Source: CAWKGV01 sp963849305 (GTDB lineage Bacteria > Pseudomonadota > Alphaproteobacteria > Acetobacterales > Acetobacteraceae). From it: a DNA stretch of 64,000 nucleotides. A program made the translations under genes and the position numbers. Under the pieces are notes generated by a model, which was not told the origin of the DNA, did not search any database, and was given only the letters and a program-made list of their open reading frames with translations. This document shows, in pieces, positions 51,852-61,294 of this stretch; the first letter of the stretch is position 1, and each line of letters starts with the position of its first letter. The DNA lies in the NCBI GenBank assembly GCA_963849305.1, contig CAWKGV010000002.1, positions 124,001-188,000 on the forward strand. The letters run 5' to 3'.

Positions 51852-52724
51852 CTACCTGGCAGCAGCCGCCAAAACCCGCATTGCCAGCCGATAATGCGGC
51901 CGGTCGATCATCTTGCCGTCTAGCGCGAACACACCCAAATCCGGGTTGGCCGCGAAGTGCTCGCGTACCCGCTCGGCCCAGCGCACCTGCTCGGGCGGCG
52001 GCGTGAACACCGCGTTCACGATGTCGATCTGCGCCGGGTGGATCAGGATCTTGCCGGCGAAGCCATCGGCAGCAGCCGCCTCGGCCTCGCGTCTCAAACC
52101 GTCGGGGTCGCGCGGGTCGGGCCAAGGCGTGTCGATCGCCGGCACTCCGATCGCCCCGGCCGCCGCCAGCACCGAAGCGCGAGCGAACACCACCGCCGCG
52201 TTATACGACCCGTCCGGCTTGCGGGGCGCCACGCCGAGATCGGCCGAGATGTCCTCGGCCCCGAAACAGATCGCGGTCAGTCGCGCGGCCACACCGGCAT
52301 AGGCGCCCAGCATGAACACCGAGCCAGCCGTCTCGGTCACGATCGCCACCACGCCCACGCTGCCAGCCGCCAACCCCGCCGAGGCCTCCAGCGCCTCCAG
52401 GTGGTGATCGAGCGCGCGCAAATCGTCCGGGCCGGTGCATTTGGGCAGCATCACCGCCGCCGCCCCGGCCGGCACCACGGCCGCGAGGTCGGCCAGGTAC
52501 CAAGGCGTGCCGCGCGGATTGACCCGCACGATCAGGTCGGATTTGCGCGGATCGCCCGCCATCGCGCGCAACCGCGCCGCAACCGTCCCGCGCGCCGCCT
52601 CCTTGGCGGGAGCGGCGACGCTGTCCTCCAGGTCCAGGATCACGGCATCGGCTGCGGAACCGATCGCCTTCTCGGTCTTGCGCTCGGAATCGCCGGGGGC
52701 GAACAGGGGGCTTTTCAGTCGCAT
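51852..52724 (-). CDS. CoA-ester lyase (HpcH/HpaI, CitE-like)
   Basis: This 290-residue CitE-family lyase cleaves or forms citramalyl/malyl-CoA type esters, or hydrolyses the malyl-CoA. SPLFAPGDSERKTEKAIGSAADAVILDLEDSVAA is the N-terminal signature with the metal-binding DLEDS. IVRVNPRGTPWYLADL contains the conserved Arg. VTETAGSVFML and ICFGAEDISADLGV hold the remaining metal ligands (Glu, Asp), and GKILIHPAQIDIVNAVF is the family ending. The start ATG at 52724 lacks a clear ribosome site. ATG 52760 is the longer choice. It is divergent from the Liv-type transporter, which may import a precursor acid. Confidence 0.88.
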   Translation of the reverse strand: MRLKSPLFAPGDSERKTEKAIGSAADAVILDLEDSVAAPAKEAARGTVAARLRAMAGDPRKSDLIVRVNPRGTPWYLADLAAVVPAGAAAVMLPKCTGPDDLRALDHHLEALEASAGLAAGSVGVVAIVTETAGSVFMLGAYAGVAARLTAICFGAEDISADLGVAPRKPDGSYNAAVVFARASVLAAAGAIGVPAIDTPWPDPRDPDGLRREAEAAAADGFAGKILIHPAQIDIVNAVFTPPPEQVRWAERVREHFAANPDLGVFALDGKMIDRPHYRLAMRVLAAAAR

Positions 52725-52837
52725 ACGGGAAGGGGCCGCTACTCGATTGACCAGGAGCATTCTTGCGCCCCGAATGGCGATGTGCAACTCAGTGGCTCAC
52801 GCAGCTGTCACGACAAATCACAGGGAGATGTCCAGGC

Positions 52838-53605
52838 TTGGCCGATTTCATTCTGGAAACGACTGGCCTTACGCGGGAGTTCAGCGGCTTCGTGGCCGTC
52901 GATAATGTGGCGCTTCGGGTCCGCGAGGGGACCATCCACGCCCTGATCGGCCCGAACGGCGCGGGCAAGACAACCTGCTTCAATCTGCTGACCAAGTTCC
53001 TGCAACCGACGCGCGGGCATATCGCCTTCAAGGGCCGGGACATCACCCGGCTTAAACCCGCGCAGGTCGCCCGGCTCGGCCTGGTGCGCAGCTTCCAGAT
53101 CTCGGCGGTGTTCCCCAAGCTCACCGCGCTCGAGAATGTCCGGCTGGCACTGCAACGCGCGCGAGGCAACTCGTTCGACTTCTGGCGCTCGGAGGACACG
53201 CTCCGCCACCTCGACCGGCGCGCCCACGAGCTGCTGACCGATGTCGGCTTGGCGGAGTTCGTGGAGGCGACCGCCGGCCAGCTCGCCTACGGCCAGAAGC
53301 GGGCGCTCGAAATCGCCACCACTCTGGCGCTCGACCCAGAAATGCTGCTGCTCGACGAGCCGACGGCGGGCATGACCCATGCCGACGTCGATCGCGTGGT
53401 GGAGCTGGTGCGCCGTATCCGCGCCGGGCGCACCATCCTGATGGTCGAGCACAATCTCTCCGTGGTGCAGGGCCTGTGCGACCGGATTACCGTCCTCACG
53501 CGCGGGCGCGTGCTCGCCGAAGGTGATTACGCCGAGGTCTCCGCCAATCCCGAGGTGATTTCCGCCTACCTCGGCACCGAAGTCGCCGAGGTGGCCCATG
53601 CTTGA
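52838..53605 (+). CDS. livG: Branched-chain amino-acid-type ABC transporter ATP-binding protein LivG
   Basis: This 255-residue ATPase of the HAAT (LivG) type has Walker A GPNGAGKTT, the family-specific FNLLTKFLQPTRGHI, the RSFQISAVFPKLTALENV Q-loop region, signature LAYGQKR, and Walker B LLLDEPTAGMTHAD. The TTG at 52838 is taken as the start because the conserved opening FILETTGLTREF follows at once and GGGAGA lies upstream. Its stop overlaps the livF start by 8 bp. LivGFHM genes are all here but no substrate-binding protein is. Confidence 0.9.
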   Translation: MADFILETTGLTREFSGFVAVDNVALRVREGTIHALIGPNGAGKTTCFNLLTKFLQPTRGHIAFKGRDITRLKPAQVARLGLVRSFQISAVFPKLTALENVRLALQRARGNSFDFWRSEDTLRHLDRRAHELLTDVGLAEFVEATAGQLAYGQKRALEIATTLALDPEMLLLDEPTAGMTHADVDRVVELVRRIRAGRTILMVEHNLSVVQGLCDRITVLTRGRVLAEGDYAEVSANPEVISAYLGTEVAEVAHA

Positions 53606-54293
53606 GATCGCCGACCTCAACGCTTGGTACGGCGAGAGCCACGTGCTGCACGGCATGGAGTTCGAGGTGCAGGAAGGCGAGGTGGTGACATTGCTCGGAC
53701 GCAACGGCGCCGGCAAGACCACCACCATGAAGGCGATCATGGGCCTGGTGCCGCGCCGGGTCGGCAGCGTCCGCTACCGGGGGCGCGAGCTGATCGACGC
53801 CGCTTCGGAAACGGTGGCGCGCGCGGGCATCGCGCTGTGCCCGGAGGAGCGGGGCATCTTCGGCTCGCTCAGCGTCACCGAGAACCTGATGCTTCCGCCC
53901 GTGGTGGCCCCGGGCGGGCTCGACATCCCGACCATCTACACGCTGTTCCCCAACCTCAAGGAGCGCGCGCGCACGGCCCACGGTACCAAGCTATCAGGCG
54001 GAGAACAGCAGATGCTGGCGATCGCGCGCATCCTGCGCACCGGGGCCAAGCTGCTGCTGCTCGACGAGCCGACCGAGGGGCTGGCGCCGGTGATCGTCCA
54101 GCAGATCGGCCGCACCATCCGCGAGATCAAGGCGCGCGGCTTCACCGTGCTCCTGGTCGAGCAGAATTTTCGCTTCGCCTCCACGGTCGCTGATCGCCAT
54201 TACGTTGTGGAGCATGGCCGGGTGATCGACATGATCCCTAATCACCGGCTGGAGGCCAGCATGGATAAATTGCACGAGTATCTGGGCGTTTGA
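53598..54293 (+). CDS. livF: Branched-chain amino-acid-type ABC transporter ATP-binding protein LivF
   Basis: The second ATPase has 231 residues. Walker A GRNGAGKTT, the LVPRRVGSVRYRGREL segment, the CPEERGIFGSLSVTENL Q-loop typical of LivF, signature LSGGEQQML, Walker B LLLLDEPTEGLAP and VEQNF (switch region) are all visible. It would form an asymmetric ATPase dimer with LivG. The two start/stop codons overlap, so they are co-translated. Substrate class (branched-chain amino acids, amides, urea or short dicarboxylates) is not fixed by the ATPases. Confidence 0.92.
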   Translation: MLEIADLNAWYGESHVLHGMEFEVQEGEVVTLLGRNGAGKTTTMKAIMGLVPRRVGSVRYRGRELIDAASETVARAGIALCPEERGIFGSLSVTENLMLPPVVAPGGLDIPTIYTLFPNLKERARTAHGTKLSGGEQQMLAIARILRTGAKLLLLDEPTEGLAPVIVQQIGRTIREIKARGFTVLLVEQNFRFASTVADRHYVVEHGRVIDMIPNHRLEASMDKLHEYLGV

Positions 54294-54330
54294 TGCCGGC
54301 CTCACTCGTTTCACTCAGGATCGACTTGCC

Positions 54331-55218
54331 ATGCACATGATACTGGGGGTGCCAGCGCCGCTGCTGTTCGGGCAGTTGCTGCTCGGGCTGATCAACGGCG
54401 CGTTCTACGCGATGCTAGCGCTCGGGCTCGCTATCATCTTCGGGATGCTGAACATCATCAACTTCGCCCATGGCGCGTTGTTCATGATGGGCGCGTTCGC
54501 CTCCTGGATGCTGCTGCACTATGCCGGCATCGGGTACTGGCCGTCGCTGGTCCTGGCGCCGCTGATCATCGGCGCGTTCGGCGTCGTGCTGGAGCGGACG
54601 CTGATCAGCCGACTCTACAAGCTGGATCATCTCTACGGCCTGCTACTCACCTTCGGCCTGGCGCTGGTGATCGAGGGGCTGTTTCGCAATTACTTCGGCA
54701 GCTCCGGGATGCCGTACGACATCCCGACTGCGTTGCAGGGCGCCACCAATCTCGGCTTCATGTTCCTGCCGATCTACCGCGGTTGGGTCGTGGTGGCGGC
54801 GCTGGTGGTCTGCATCGGCACGTGGCTGCTGATCGAGAAGACGTTCCTGGGCGCGCGGCTGCGGGCGGCCACCGAAAACCCGGCGCTGGTACGCGCCTTC
54901 GGGGTGAACGTGCCGCGGTTGATCACGCTCACCTACGGCGGCGGCGTGGCGCTCGCCGCCTTCGCCGGCGTGCTCGCCGCGCCGATCTACTCGGTGAACC
55001 CCGACATGGGGGACAACTTCATCAACACCGTCTTCGCCATCGTGGTGATAGGCGGCATGGGCTCCATCCTCGGCTCCATCATCACCGGCTTCGGTCTCGG
55101 CGTGATCGAGGGCTTGACCAAGGTGTTCTACCCCCAAGCCTCGGCTACTGTCGTCTTCCTGGTCATGGTGATCGTGCTGCTGTTCCTGCCGCGCGGCTTG
55201 TTCGGAAAGACCGCCTGA
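54331..55218 (+). CDS. livH: Branched-chain amino-acid-type ABC permease LivH
   Basis: This 295-residue inner-membrane permease has about eight hydrophobic helices. LINGAFYAMLALGLAIIFGMLNIINFAHGALFMMGAF is the N-terminal signature of the family, and GLLLTFGLALVIEGLFRNYFG, LRAATENPALVRAFGVNV and GGMGSILGSIITGFGLGVIE are the conserved inner loops. The LivM gene follows with a 1-bp gap. No unusual feature. Confidence 0.93.
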   Translation: MHMILGVPAPLLFGQLLLGLINGAFYAMLALGLAIIFGMLNIINFAHGALFMMGAFASWMLLHYAGIGYWPSLVLAPLIIGAFGVVLERTLISRLYKLDHLYGLLLTFGLALVIEGLFRNYFGSSGMPYDIPTALQGATNLGFMFLPIYRGWVVVAALVVCIGTWLLIEKTFLGARLRAATENPALVRAFGVNVPRLITLTYGGGVALAAFAGVLAAPIYSVNPDMGDNFINTVFAIVVIGGMGSILGSIITGFGLGVIEGLTKVFYPQASATVVFLVMVIVLLFLPRGLFGKTA

Positions 55219-55219
55219 G

Positions 55220-56200
55220 ATGTCCTCGACCACCCACTCCCTCACCTTCCGGCCAGCCCGGGGTCTTACCTTCGGGTTCACCCGCGCGCAGGCCGTCGCC
55301 TTCCTGGCGATGCTCGTGCTGGTGATCGTGCTGCCCTTCGTGGCCTATCCCGTGTTCCTGATGCGGGTGCTGATGACCGCGCTGTTCGCCTGCGCGTTCA
55401 ACCTGCTGCTCGGCTATCTCGGACTGCTCTCGTTCGGGCACGCGGCGTTCTACGGCATGGGCGCCTACATCGCCGCCTGGACGATGAAGAATTGGCAACT
55501 GGACGCCGTGCCCTGCATCCTCATGGGCGGCGCCACGGGTGCGGTGCTCGGCTTGTTCCTAGGCTATCTCGCGATCCGCCGGTCGGGCATCTACTTCGCC
55601 ATGATCACCTTGGCGCTGGCGCAGATGGTGTACTTCTTCTGCCTGGAAGCGCCGTTCACCGGCGGCGAGGACGGCATCCAGCAAGTGCCGCGCGGACACG
55701 CGTTCGGGTTCTATTCGCTGACCAGCGACATGCACATGTACTGGTTCACGGCGTTGATCTTCGTAGCCGGCTTCCTGCTGATCCACCGGGTGATCCACTC
55801 CCCGTTCGGGCAGGTGCTAAAGGCGATCCGCGAGAACGAGCCGCGAGCCATCTCGCTCGGGTATCGCACCAACGACTACAAGCTGATCGCCTTCGTCCTG
55901 TCTACCGCGCTTTCCGGCATCGCCGGGGCGACCACCGCGATCGTGTTCGGCATCGCCACGCTGGACGGGGTGCATTACTCCCGCTCGGGCGAGGTGGTGC
56001 TGACGACGCTGCTGGGTGGCCTCGGTACCGTGTTCGGGCCCGTGATCGGCGCGGGGGCGACCACGTCGATGGAGAACTACCTCGCGCAGTTCGGCTCCTG
56101 GGTCACGGTGACACAGGGGGCGATCTTCGTGCTCTGCGTGCTGGCGTTCCGGCGTGGCATCGTGGGCGAGATCGCGGCGGCGCTGCGGCTGTCGCTGTAG
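55220..56200 (+). CDS. livM: Branched-chain amino-acid-type ABC permease LivM
   Basis: This 326-residue permease has NLLLGYLGLLSFGHAAFYGMGAYIAAW, the LivM hallmark, then GYLAIRRSGIYFAMITLALAQMVYFF, KAIRENEPRAISLGYRTNDYKLIAF (coupling helix) and TTLLGGLGTVFGPVIGAG near the end. With LivG, LivF and LivH this makes the complete membrane machinery. The missing periplasmic receptor is presumably encoded elsewhere. From 56201 to 56436 no gene is recognised. Confidence 0.93.
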   Translation: MSSTTHSLTFRPARGLTFGFTRAQAVAFLAMLVLVIVLPFVAYPVFLMRVLMTALFACAFNLLLGYLGLLSFGHAAFYGMGAYIAAWTMKNWQLDAVPCILMGGATGAVLGLFLGYLAIRRSGIYFAMITLALAQMVYFFCLEAPFTGGEDGIQQVPRGHAFGFYSLTSDMHMYWFTALIFVAGFLLIHRVIHSPFGQVLKAIRENEPRAISLGYRTNDYKLIAFVLSTALSGIAGATTAIVFGIATLDGVHYSRSGEVVLTTLLGGLGTVFGPVIGAGATTSMENYLAQFGSWVTVTQGAIFVLCVLAFRRGIVGEIAAALRLSL

Positions 56201-56436
56201 TCGCTTCGCCGATCCCTCCTCCGGCCCTTCCCGCAAGGAGGAGAGTCACCCTGGAGGGTTGCGCGCTCCGTCGTGGGCCAAGTTTCTTAACAACGAGTTA
56301 AACGCCCACGGCTGCCTAAAATGCCACTGCGTGCGGAGACGGCTCCTAGAGCATTTGTGTCCGCGGGGGACGCATTTCGATCTGGACGGGAACCGATATT
56401 TTTGCTTTGTGTCGCCAAAAGTGCGGTCGAAGGCAA

Positions 56437-57696
56437 ATGGCACATACAACTGACGTCGCAATCATTGGGGCTGGGCCGTATGGCCTATCGCTCGCGGCCC
56501 ACCTATCGGCGATCGGCCTCGATCTCCGAGTGTTCGGTACGCCCATGCACACGTGGCGGACCGGAATGCCACGAGGAATGGTGCTGAAGTCCGAAGGGTT
56601 CGCGTCCACCCTCTACGACCCTGGCAGCGAGCTGACATTGGCGGCCTACTGCGCCGAACATGGCGAGCCGTATGCGGATATCGGACTGCCGGTAAAGCTG
56701 GAAACGTTCGTCTCCTACGGCATCGCGTTCCAGCAACGGTTCGTCCCCGGGCTGGAGGATAGGCAGGTCGTGACGGTCGAGCGCCTGTCCGATCGGTTCG
56801 AGCTGCGCCTGGACGACGGGGAAACGGTTGCCGCGCGACGTGTCGTGGTCGCATCCGGCATCCAGAGATACGCCTTCACGCCGCCTGAACTGTCCGGCCT
56901 CGCGGCGCCGCTCCTCACCCACAGTGCCGTTCACCGCGATCTCGACGGGTTCGCGGGCCGCCAGGTGCTGGTGATCGGGGCGGGTGCATCCGCCATGGAC
57001 CTGGCGGCGCTGCTGCATCAGCAGGGCGCGAATGTCACCGTCGTCGCGCGCCGGCCAAGGATCAACTGGTGCGGGGCGCCGCGGCCGCGCACGTTGCTGG
57101 ACGAACTACGTGGGCCGATGTCGGGCGTCGGAACCGGCTGGCGATCACTGGCTTGCTGCAAGGCCCCGATGGTGTTCCACCATATGCCGGAGAGTTTTCG
57201 CCTTCCGGTCGTGCAAAAGCATTTGGGGCCGGCGCCGGGCTGGGCGGTGCGCCAATACGTGGAGAAGCACGTGCCTCTCGTCGTCGGCAATGCGATCGGC
57301 GCGCGGGCGGACGAGGGGCGGGCCGTGCTCACGCTGCGCCGCCCGGACGGTGGCACCAACGACCTCATGGCCGACCATGTGATCGCGGCGACCGGCTACC
57401 GGGTGGACATGCGGCGCCTTGAATTCCTGGGCGAGCGGGTGCAAGCGGCGCTCAAATGCGCCGACCATACGCCGGTGCTGTCCGGCCAGTTCGAGTCATC
57501 GGTGCCCGGCCTCTATTTCACCGGCGCATCCGCGGCCAACAGTTTCGGGCCGTTGTTGCGCTTCGCCTACGGCGCCGGCTTCGCCACAAGAAGACTGACC
57601 AGACATCTCGCCCGCGGCGCCCTGCGTCGGTCCATGATGGCCGGGCGGTCGCCGGTTGCCACGCGCCCCGAAAGCGAGGTGCTGGCCCGATCCTGA
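56437..57696 (+). CDS. FAD/NAD(P)-dependent oxidoreductase (flavin monooxygenase/lysine-hydroxylase-like)
   Basis: This 419-residue flavoprotein has two dinucleotide-binding motifs: FAD site DVAIIGAGPYGLSLAAHL and NADPH site VLVIGAGASAMDLAALLH. ATGYR with DHVIAATGYRVDM is the conserved ATG segment before the second FAD contact, and GLYFTGASAANSFGPLLRFAYG closes the fold. The spacing is that of class B flavin monooxygenases and lysine/ornithine N-hydroxylase relatives, but the WRxGMPRGM segment is not the Baeyer-Villiger fingerprint. The ATG at 56437 follows GAAGG. It stands alone. The substrate is unknown. Confidence 0.83.
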   Translation: MAHTTDVAIIGAGPYGLSLAAHLSAIGLDLRVFGTPMHTWRTGMPRGMVLKSEGFASTLYDPGSELTLAAYCAEHGEPYADIGLPVKLETFVSYGIAFQQRFVPGLEDRQVVTVERLSDRFELRLDDGETVAARRVVVASGIQRYAFTPPELSGLAAPLLTHSAVHRDLDGFAGRQVLVIGAGASAMDLAALLHQQGANVTVVARRPRINWCGAPRPRTLLDELRGPMSGVGTGWRSLACCKAPMVFHHMPESFRLPVVQKHLGPAPGWAVRQYVEKHVPLVVGNAIGARADEGRAVLTLRRPDGGTNDLMADHVIAATGYRVDMRRLEFLGERVQAALKCADHTPVLSGQFESSVPGLYFTGASAANSFGPLLRFAYGAGFATRRLTRHLARGALRRSMMAGRSPVATRPESEVLARS

Positions 57697-58030
57697 GGGC
57701 GGCCCCCAACCGCGGACGGTCGGCCCGCTCTGGGCGCGACCGGTTCGGCCAGCACGGGTCCGGGGGCGACGGGCGATGTCCGCGGCCCCTGGACGTGTCG
57801 CCTGATCGCCGACACGCAACAGTTGCGACCGATTGATCTGAGGATCGATCCCGGAATCGTACCGCAGGCTGGATGCCAACCTAATGGGAATGTCGCCGAT
57901 CGCGAAGGTCAGCAGGACAACCAGGATGTGGTAGCGATAGAGCGGGTGGAGACTGGTTCACCGCGCCGCCGCCACGGGGGCTTTGACCCGAGGCGGGTCA
58001 GGTGCAATCCGACATTAAGTCGATAAAGTT
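57697..58030. other. Intergenic region, 334 bp
   Basis: Between the oxidoreductase and the second GH5 gene. On the minus strand a short open stretch reads YRYHILVVLLTFAIGDIPIRLAS, a hydrophobic segment that looks like a scrap of a membrane protein, but it has no start, no ribosome site and no family match I recognise. GC is as high as in the coding regions. Nothing else was seen. Confidence 0.4.
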
Positions 58031-59284
58031 TCAATTGGTAGGCGGCCGGTTGGGCGGGGCGTCTTTGAGGGGGCGCATCAGCAATTGGCCGACCACCGCC
58101 TGCTGGTCAGGGCGCGGAGTGCCATCCCATTTCGCGAGATAGCCGTTCAGATCCCAATTATCCTCACTGCCCCACCACCACCAATCGATGCCGATACCCT
58201 GCTGATCGCCCGAGAAGGTGGGGCCGCCCTCGGCGCCGAGCTTGCCGTTCAGGTAGGGCACCATGACCTGCGCCCAGGCGCGATCAACTTGGGTGCGCAG
58301 CGACGATCCCATCTCGCCGACCCAGACCGGGGCGATGTTCTGTGCGACCACATCGCCCCAAACCCGGTTCATGTGCGCGACCAAAGCCTCAGGCTCCCGG
58401 TTCACGCCGATATCGGCGATCGATGGCGGGTACTCATGTACCGAATAGACCAATTTATGGGGCACGCTGAGCACCACCGGTCGCGCGCGAACCTCGGAAA
58501 GATTGCCTTCGGGACCGCGTAGGGGCAGATCCGTCGTGGAACTCCAGTTCTGCGGGCCTTCTACGATGATCAACACGCCGGGCTCGACGGCCTGGATCAG
58601 ATTGCCGAGGCGTGTTGCCTCGGCACGCCAGTCGTTCCGGCCGCCGCCACCCCAAGTTGCAGCGTTTGCCGGTTCATTATCCAGGTCATATCCGATCACC
58701 GTCGGATTGCCCTTGTACCGCCGTGCCCAAGCCACCCAGTTCGCTTCAAACCGCGCCACGCTGGTCGTGGCGTCGTACCAGAGGCCATTGCGCTGCTGTC
58801 CGCCCCCGCACGCGTTGTTGTGGTGATCAATAATGATCCTGAGCCCGATCCTGCCGGCATAGGCCACGATCTTGTCGGTGACCTGCAAGGCGGTCAGGCC
58901 GCGCAGGTCCGGATTGAGCTGGTAATTGATCGAGGTGTAGGTCGCGTTGTTCAACGGCATGGTCGCGGCATTCTCGCCTACCCAGCCGTCGCAATAAGGC
59001 AGGCGAATGGTGTTGAACCCCGCCGCCTTCATATCGTCCATGGTGCGCTGGTAGTTCACCGCGAACAGGCCGTAGGGAGCATAGGCGTCCCCGTCGCCGC
59101 CCGGCCAGCCGACGGCGACGATGCGCACAGGCCGGCTCGCGGCATCGACGATCTGGCTGCCGATCGTGCTGAGATAGCCCGCCGGCAATAGTGCGCCCGG
59201 CGGCGGCTCAACGCGAGCCGCCGCTAGCGTCGCGGTCGCCTCGAGTAACATCGCCCCGAGCAGGACGCGTAATAGGGTCTTCAT
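58031..59284 (-). CDS. Glycoside hydrolase family 5 (endoglucanase-like), copy 2, exported
   Basis: This is a GH5 enzyme of about 417 residues with a proper signal peptide (MKTLLRVLLGAMLLEATATLAAA). GYLSTIGSQIVDAASRPVRIVAVGW starts the barrel, then FNTIRLPYCDGW, IGLRIIIDHHNN, the acid/base Glu in IGYDLDNEP, KLVYSVHEYPPS and the nucleophile Glu in APVWVGEMGSS. It closes with GGPTFSGDQQGIGIDWWWWGS, shared with 37561-38838. A single family-5 domain, no binding module. The neighbouring exopolysaccharide genes make an EPS or cellulose backbone a sensible substrate. GTG 59290 is an alternative start. Confidence 0.92.
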   Translation of the reverse strand: MKTLLRVLLGAMLLEATATLAAARVEPPPGALLPAGYLSTIGSQIVDAASRPVRIVAVGWPGGDGDAYAPYGLFAVNYQRTMDDMKAAGFNTIRLPYCDGWVGENAATMPLNNATYTSINYQLNPDLRGLTALQVTDKIVAYAGRIGLRIIIDHHNNACGGGQQRNGLWYDATTSVARFEANWVAWARRYKGNPTVIGYDLDNEPANAATWGGGGRNDWRAEATRLGNLIQAVEPGVLIIVEGPQNWSSTTDLPLRGPEGNLSEVRARPVVLSVPHKLVYSVHEYPPSIADIGVNREPEALVAHMNRVWGDVVAQNIAPVWVGEMGSSLRTQVDRAWAQVMVPYLNGKLGAEGGPTFSGDQQGIGIDWWWWGSEDNWDLNGYLAKWDGTPRPDQQAVVGQLLMRPLKDAPPNRPPTN

Positions 59285-59709
59285 AATCACGAGCTAGCTT
59301 ATACGCTAATCGCTCGTTCTCAAGGGGGTCACCAGACGCAATCGTACCAGCAAATGCAACCCAGCGGCGCCAATCACAATGCCAGTGTCACTCGCGATCA
59401 CGAACGCTGTGGTGGATTTCGGCCACAGCCGGTGGTTTCCGCACCCCTTCAGGACGAGCGGCGCGCTACCGCCCAGCGCCGTGACAGACAGTTGCATTCC
59501 GTGGCGTTTCTCGTTCGTCGTACGGCGTCGGGGGCCAGCGTGAATGCGCCGGCAATTCGTTGACATTCGCGTGTTGCGCGAGCGTGGGACTTTCCCGCGC
59601 GTATTGGATGGAACTATCGTGGGCATAACAAATCCCGACTGCGAAACGACAAGCCGCTGCCGGCCTGTCGCATCTTGTCTGTAAGGCGGGGGTTAGGAGG
59701 CCCGTCTGT
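59285..59709. other. Divergent intergenic region upstream of GH5 and the EPS cluster, 425 bp
   Basis: The two genes on either side are transcribed away from each other, so both promoters should lie here. A TTGACA hexamer occurs at about 59560-59565 on the plus strand, but no acceptable -10 follows at 16-18 bp. The plus-strand gene has AGGAGG at about 59694-59699. No small gene, operator dyad or RNA was convincingly identified. Confidence 0.4.
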
Positions 59710-61281
59710 ATGCATCGTTTGGATAAGCTCCTGGTGCCAGATGAGATCGGCGTGGCGCACGCGGTGCTGGAGCGGGATGTCGCCGCCCTGGGCCCTACCG
59801 CCGCGATGGCCGATGGCTACGGCCGAGCGGATTATGGAGCGGCGCGTCGGTTCAGGTGCAATCCGGTTGCGGTAGGCATAGCGCTCGGCGGCGCCGACGC
59901 CCTGGTGGTTATGATGGCCGGCCTGCTGTGCGGTTACGCGCTGCTGGACATCGGCACCCAGTGGGACCGGTCGGTGGCCGTCGCGGCAGGATTCGTGGGC
60001 CTGTGTTCGGCGGCGGCGCTGGCGCTGCGGGGCAGGTATGGCGCTTCCGCGCTGCTGGAGCAGAAGGTGGCGCTCGATGCCTTGGCCTTTGGACTGTTGC
60101 AAGCATTCGGGGCGCTGCTCCTGGTCCATGCCGCGGGACTGGCGGCGCGCGACATGGGCTTGGTCGGCGGCCTGGTCGCGGATGGCGCGTGGGGCGCGCA
60201 CACCGAAGCGTGGCTCCTGGCCTTCGGCGTTGCCAGCATGATCGGATTGATCGGGCTCCGGCTGGCTTGGCTGCGCCTGGGCCCGTATTTCCTCTCGCCG
60301 GACCGTTTGGTGGTGGTCGGGGCCAACGAGCTCAGCAAGGACTTTCTGCAACGAATGCGGTCGTTGCGGACCCATGACCTGCGCGGGGTGGTTTGCGATC
60401 ATGGCGAATCGGCGGGGGCGACGTTCTGCGGTCTTCCGGTTTTGGGCACGGTCGCTTCGCTGTTGCCGATGATCCGGCGCGACGAGGTGGATGCGGTCAT
60501 CATAGCGATCCCCTGGTCAACCGCGCAGCGCATTCCGCTGTTGATCTCGGAGATCGCGGCGGCCCCGGTGGATCTGTTTGTGGCTCCCCACCTGCCGAGC
60601 GGAATCCTGCCCGGCCGCCCGGTGACGCGGTTGGCGAGCCTGCCGCTGCTGCGGGCGAGCGATCGCCCGCTCTCTGCCGGGCAGGCGCTGCTAAAGCGCG
60701 CCGAGGATCTTTTTCTCGCCGGCATCCTGATCGTCCTCCTGGCCCCGGTGATGATCGGCCTCGCCCTCCTGATCAAGGCGACCTCGCCGGGACCGGTGTT
60801 TTTCCGCCAGCGTCGCCTCGGGTTCAACAACCGGGTGATCGAGGTCTTGAAGTTCCGGACCATGTACACGCACCTCGCCGACAGCGACGCCCGTCAGCAA
60901 ACGAGCCGGAACGACAAACGCGTTACCCCCCTGGGCGGCCTGTTGCGCCGGGCCAGCCTCGATGAATTGCCGCAGTTGCTGAACGTGCTGAGGGGCGAGA
61001 TGTCGCTGGTCGGCCCGAGGCCGCACGGGTTGCAAACCACGGCGGGCGGCGTGCCGCTGGAGGAGGCGGTGCCTCAGTATGCGTCGCGCCACCGGGTGAA
61101 GCCCGGGATCACCGGCTGGGCGCAGGTGCATGGGCTTCGCGGCGAACTCGACACCGTTGATAAAATCGTAAACCGCGTGGCGTACGATCTCGACTACATC
61201 CGCAACTGGTCGCTTGGGTTAGACCTAAAGATCATCTGGCGCACAACCCTCCTGATCCTGATAGACCCGCATGCCTATTGA
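59710..61281 (+). CDS. Undecaprenyl-phosphate sugar phosphotransferase (priming, WcaJ/GumD/AceA-like)
   Basis: This initiating enzyme of exopolysaccharide synthesis transfers a sugar-1-phosphate to undecaprenyl phosphate. It has 523 residues. Four hydrophobic helices (50-180) and a CoA-binding-like middle domain (RLVVVGANELSKDFLQRM, then EVDAVIIAIPWS) come first. A membrane helix follows, then the catalytic bacterial-sugar-transferase domain: SPGPVFFRQRRLGFNNRVIEVLKFRTMY, RVTPLGGLLRRASLDELPQLLNVLRGEMSLVGPRPHG, and KPGITGWAQVHGLRGE. AGGAGG precedes the ATG. The best match is AceA/GumD-type glucose-1-phosphate transferases of acetan and xanthan clusters. It heads the EPS run. Confidence 0.92.
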   Translation: MHRLDKLLVPDEIGVAHAVLERDVAALGPTAAMADGYGRADYGAARRFRCNPVAVGIALGGADALVVMMAGLLCGYALLDIGTQWDRSVAVAAGFVGLCSAAALALRGRYGASALLEQKVALDALAFGLLQAFGALLLVHAAGLAARDMGLVGGLVADGAWGAHTEAWLLAFGVASMIGLIGLRLAWLRLGPYFLSPDRLVVVGANELSKDFLQRMRSLRTHDLRGVVCDHGESAGATFCGLPVLGTVASLLPMIRRDEVDAVIIAIPWSTAQRIPLLISEIAAAPVDLFVAPHLPSGILPGRPVTRLASLPLLRASDRPLSAGQALLKRAEDLFLAGILIVLLAPVMIGLALLIKATSPGPVFFRQRRLGFNNRVIEVLKFRTMYTHLADSDARQQTSRNDKRVTPLGGLLRRASLDELPQLLNVLRGEMSLVGPRPHGLQTTAGGVPLEEAVPQYASRHRVKPGITGWAQVHGLRGELDTVDKIVNRVAYDLDYIRNWSLGLDLKIIWRTTLLILIDPHAY

Positions 61282-61294
61282 AAGAAAGCGTGAC

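Noticed and set aside
59560..59590. TTGACA at about 59560 as the EPS promoter
   Set aside because: No acceptable -10 hexamer at 16-18 bp. Promoter call withheld.
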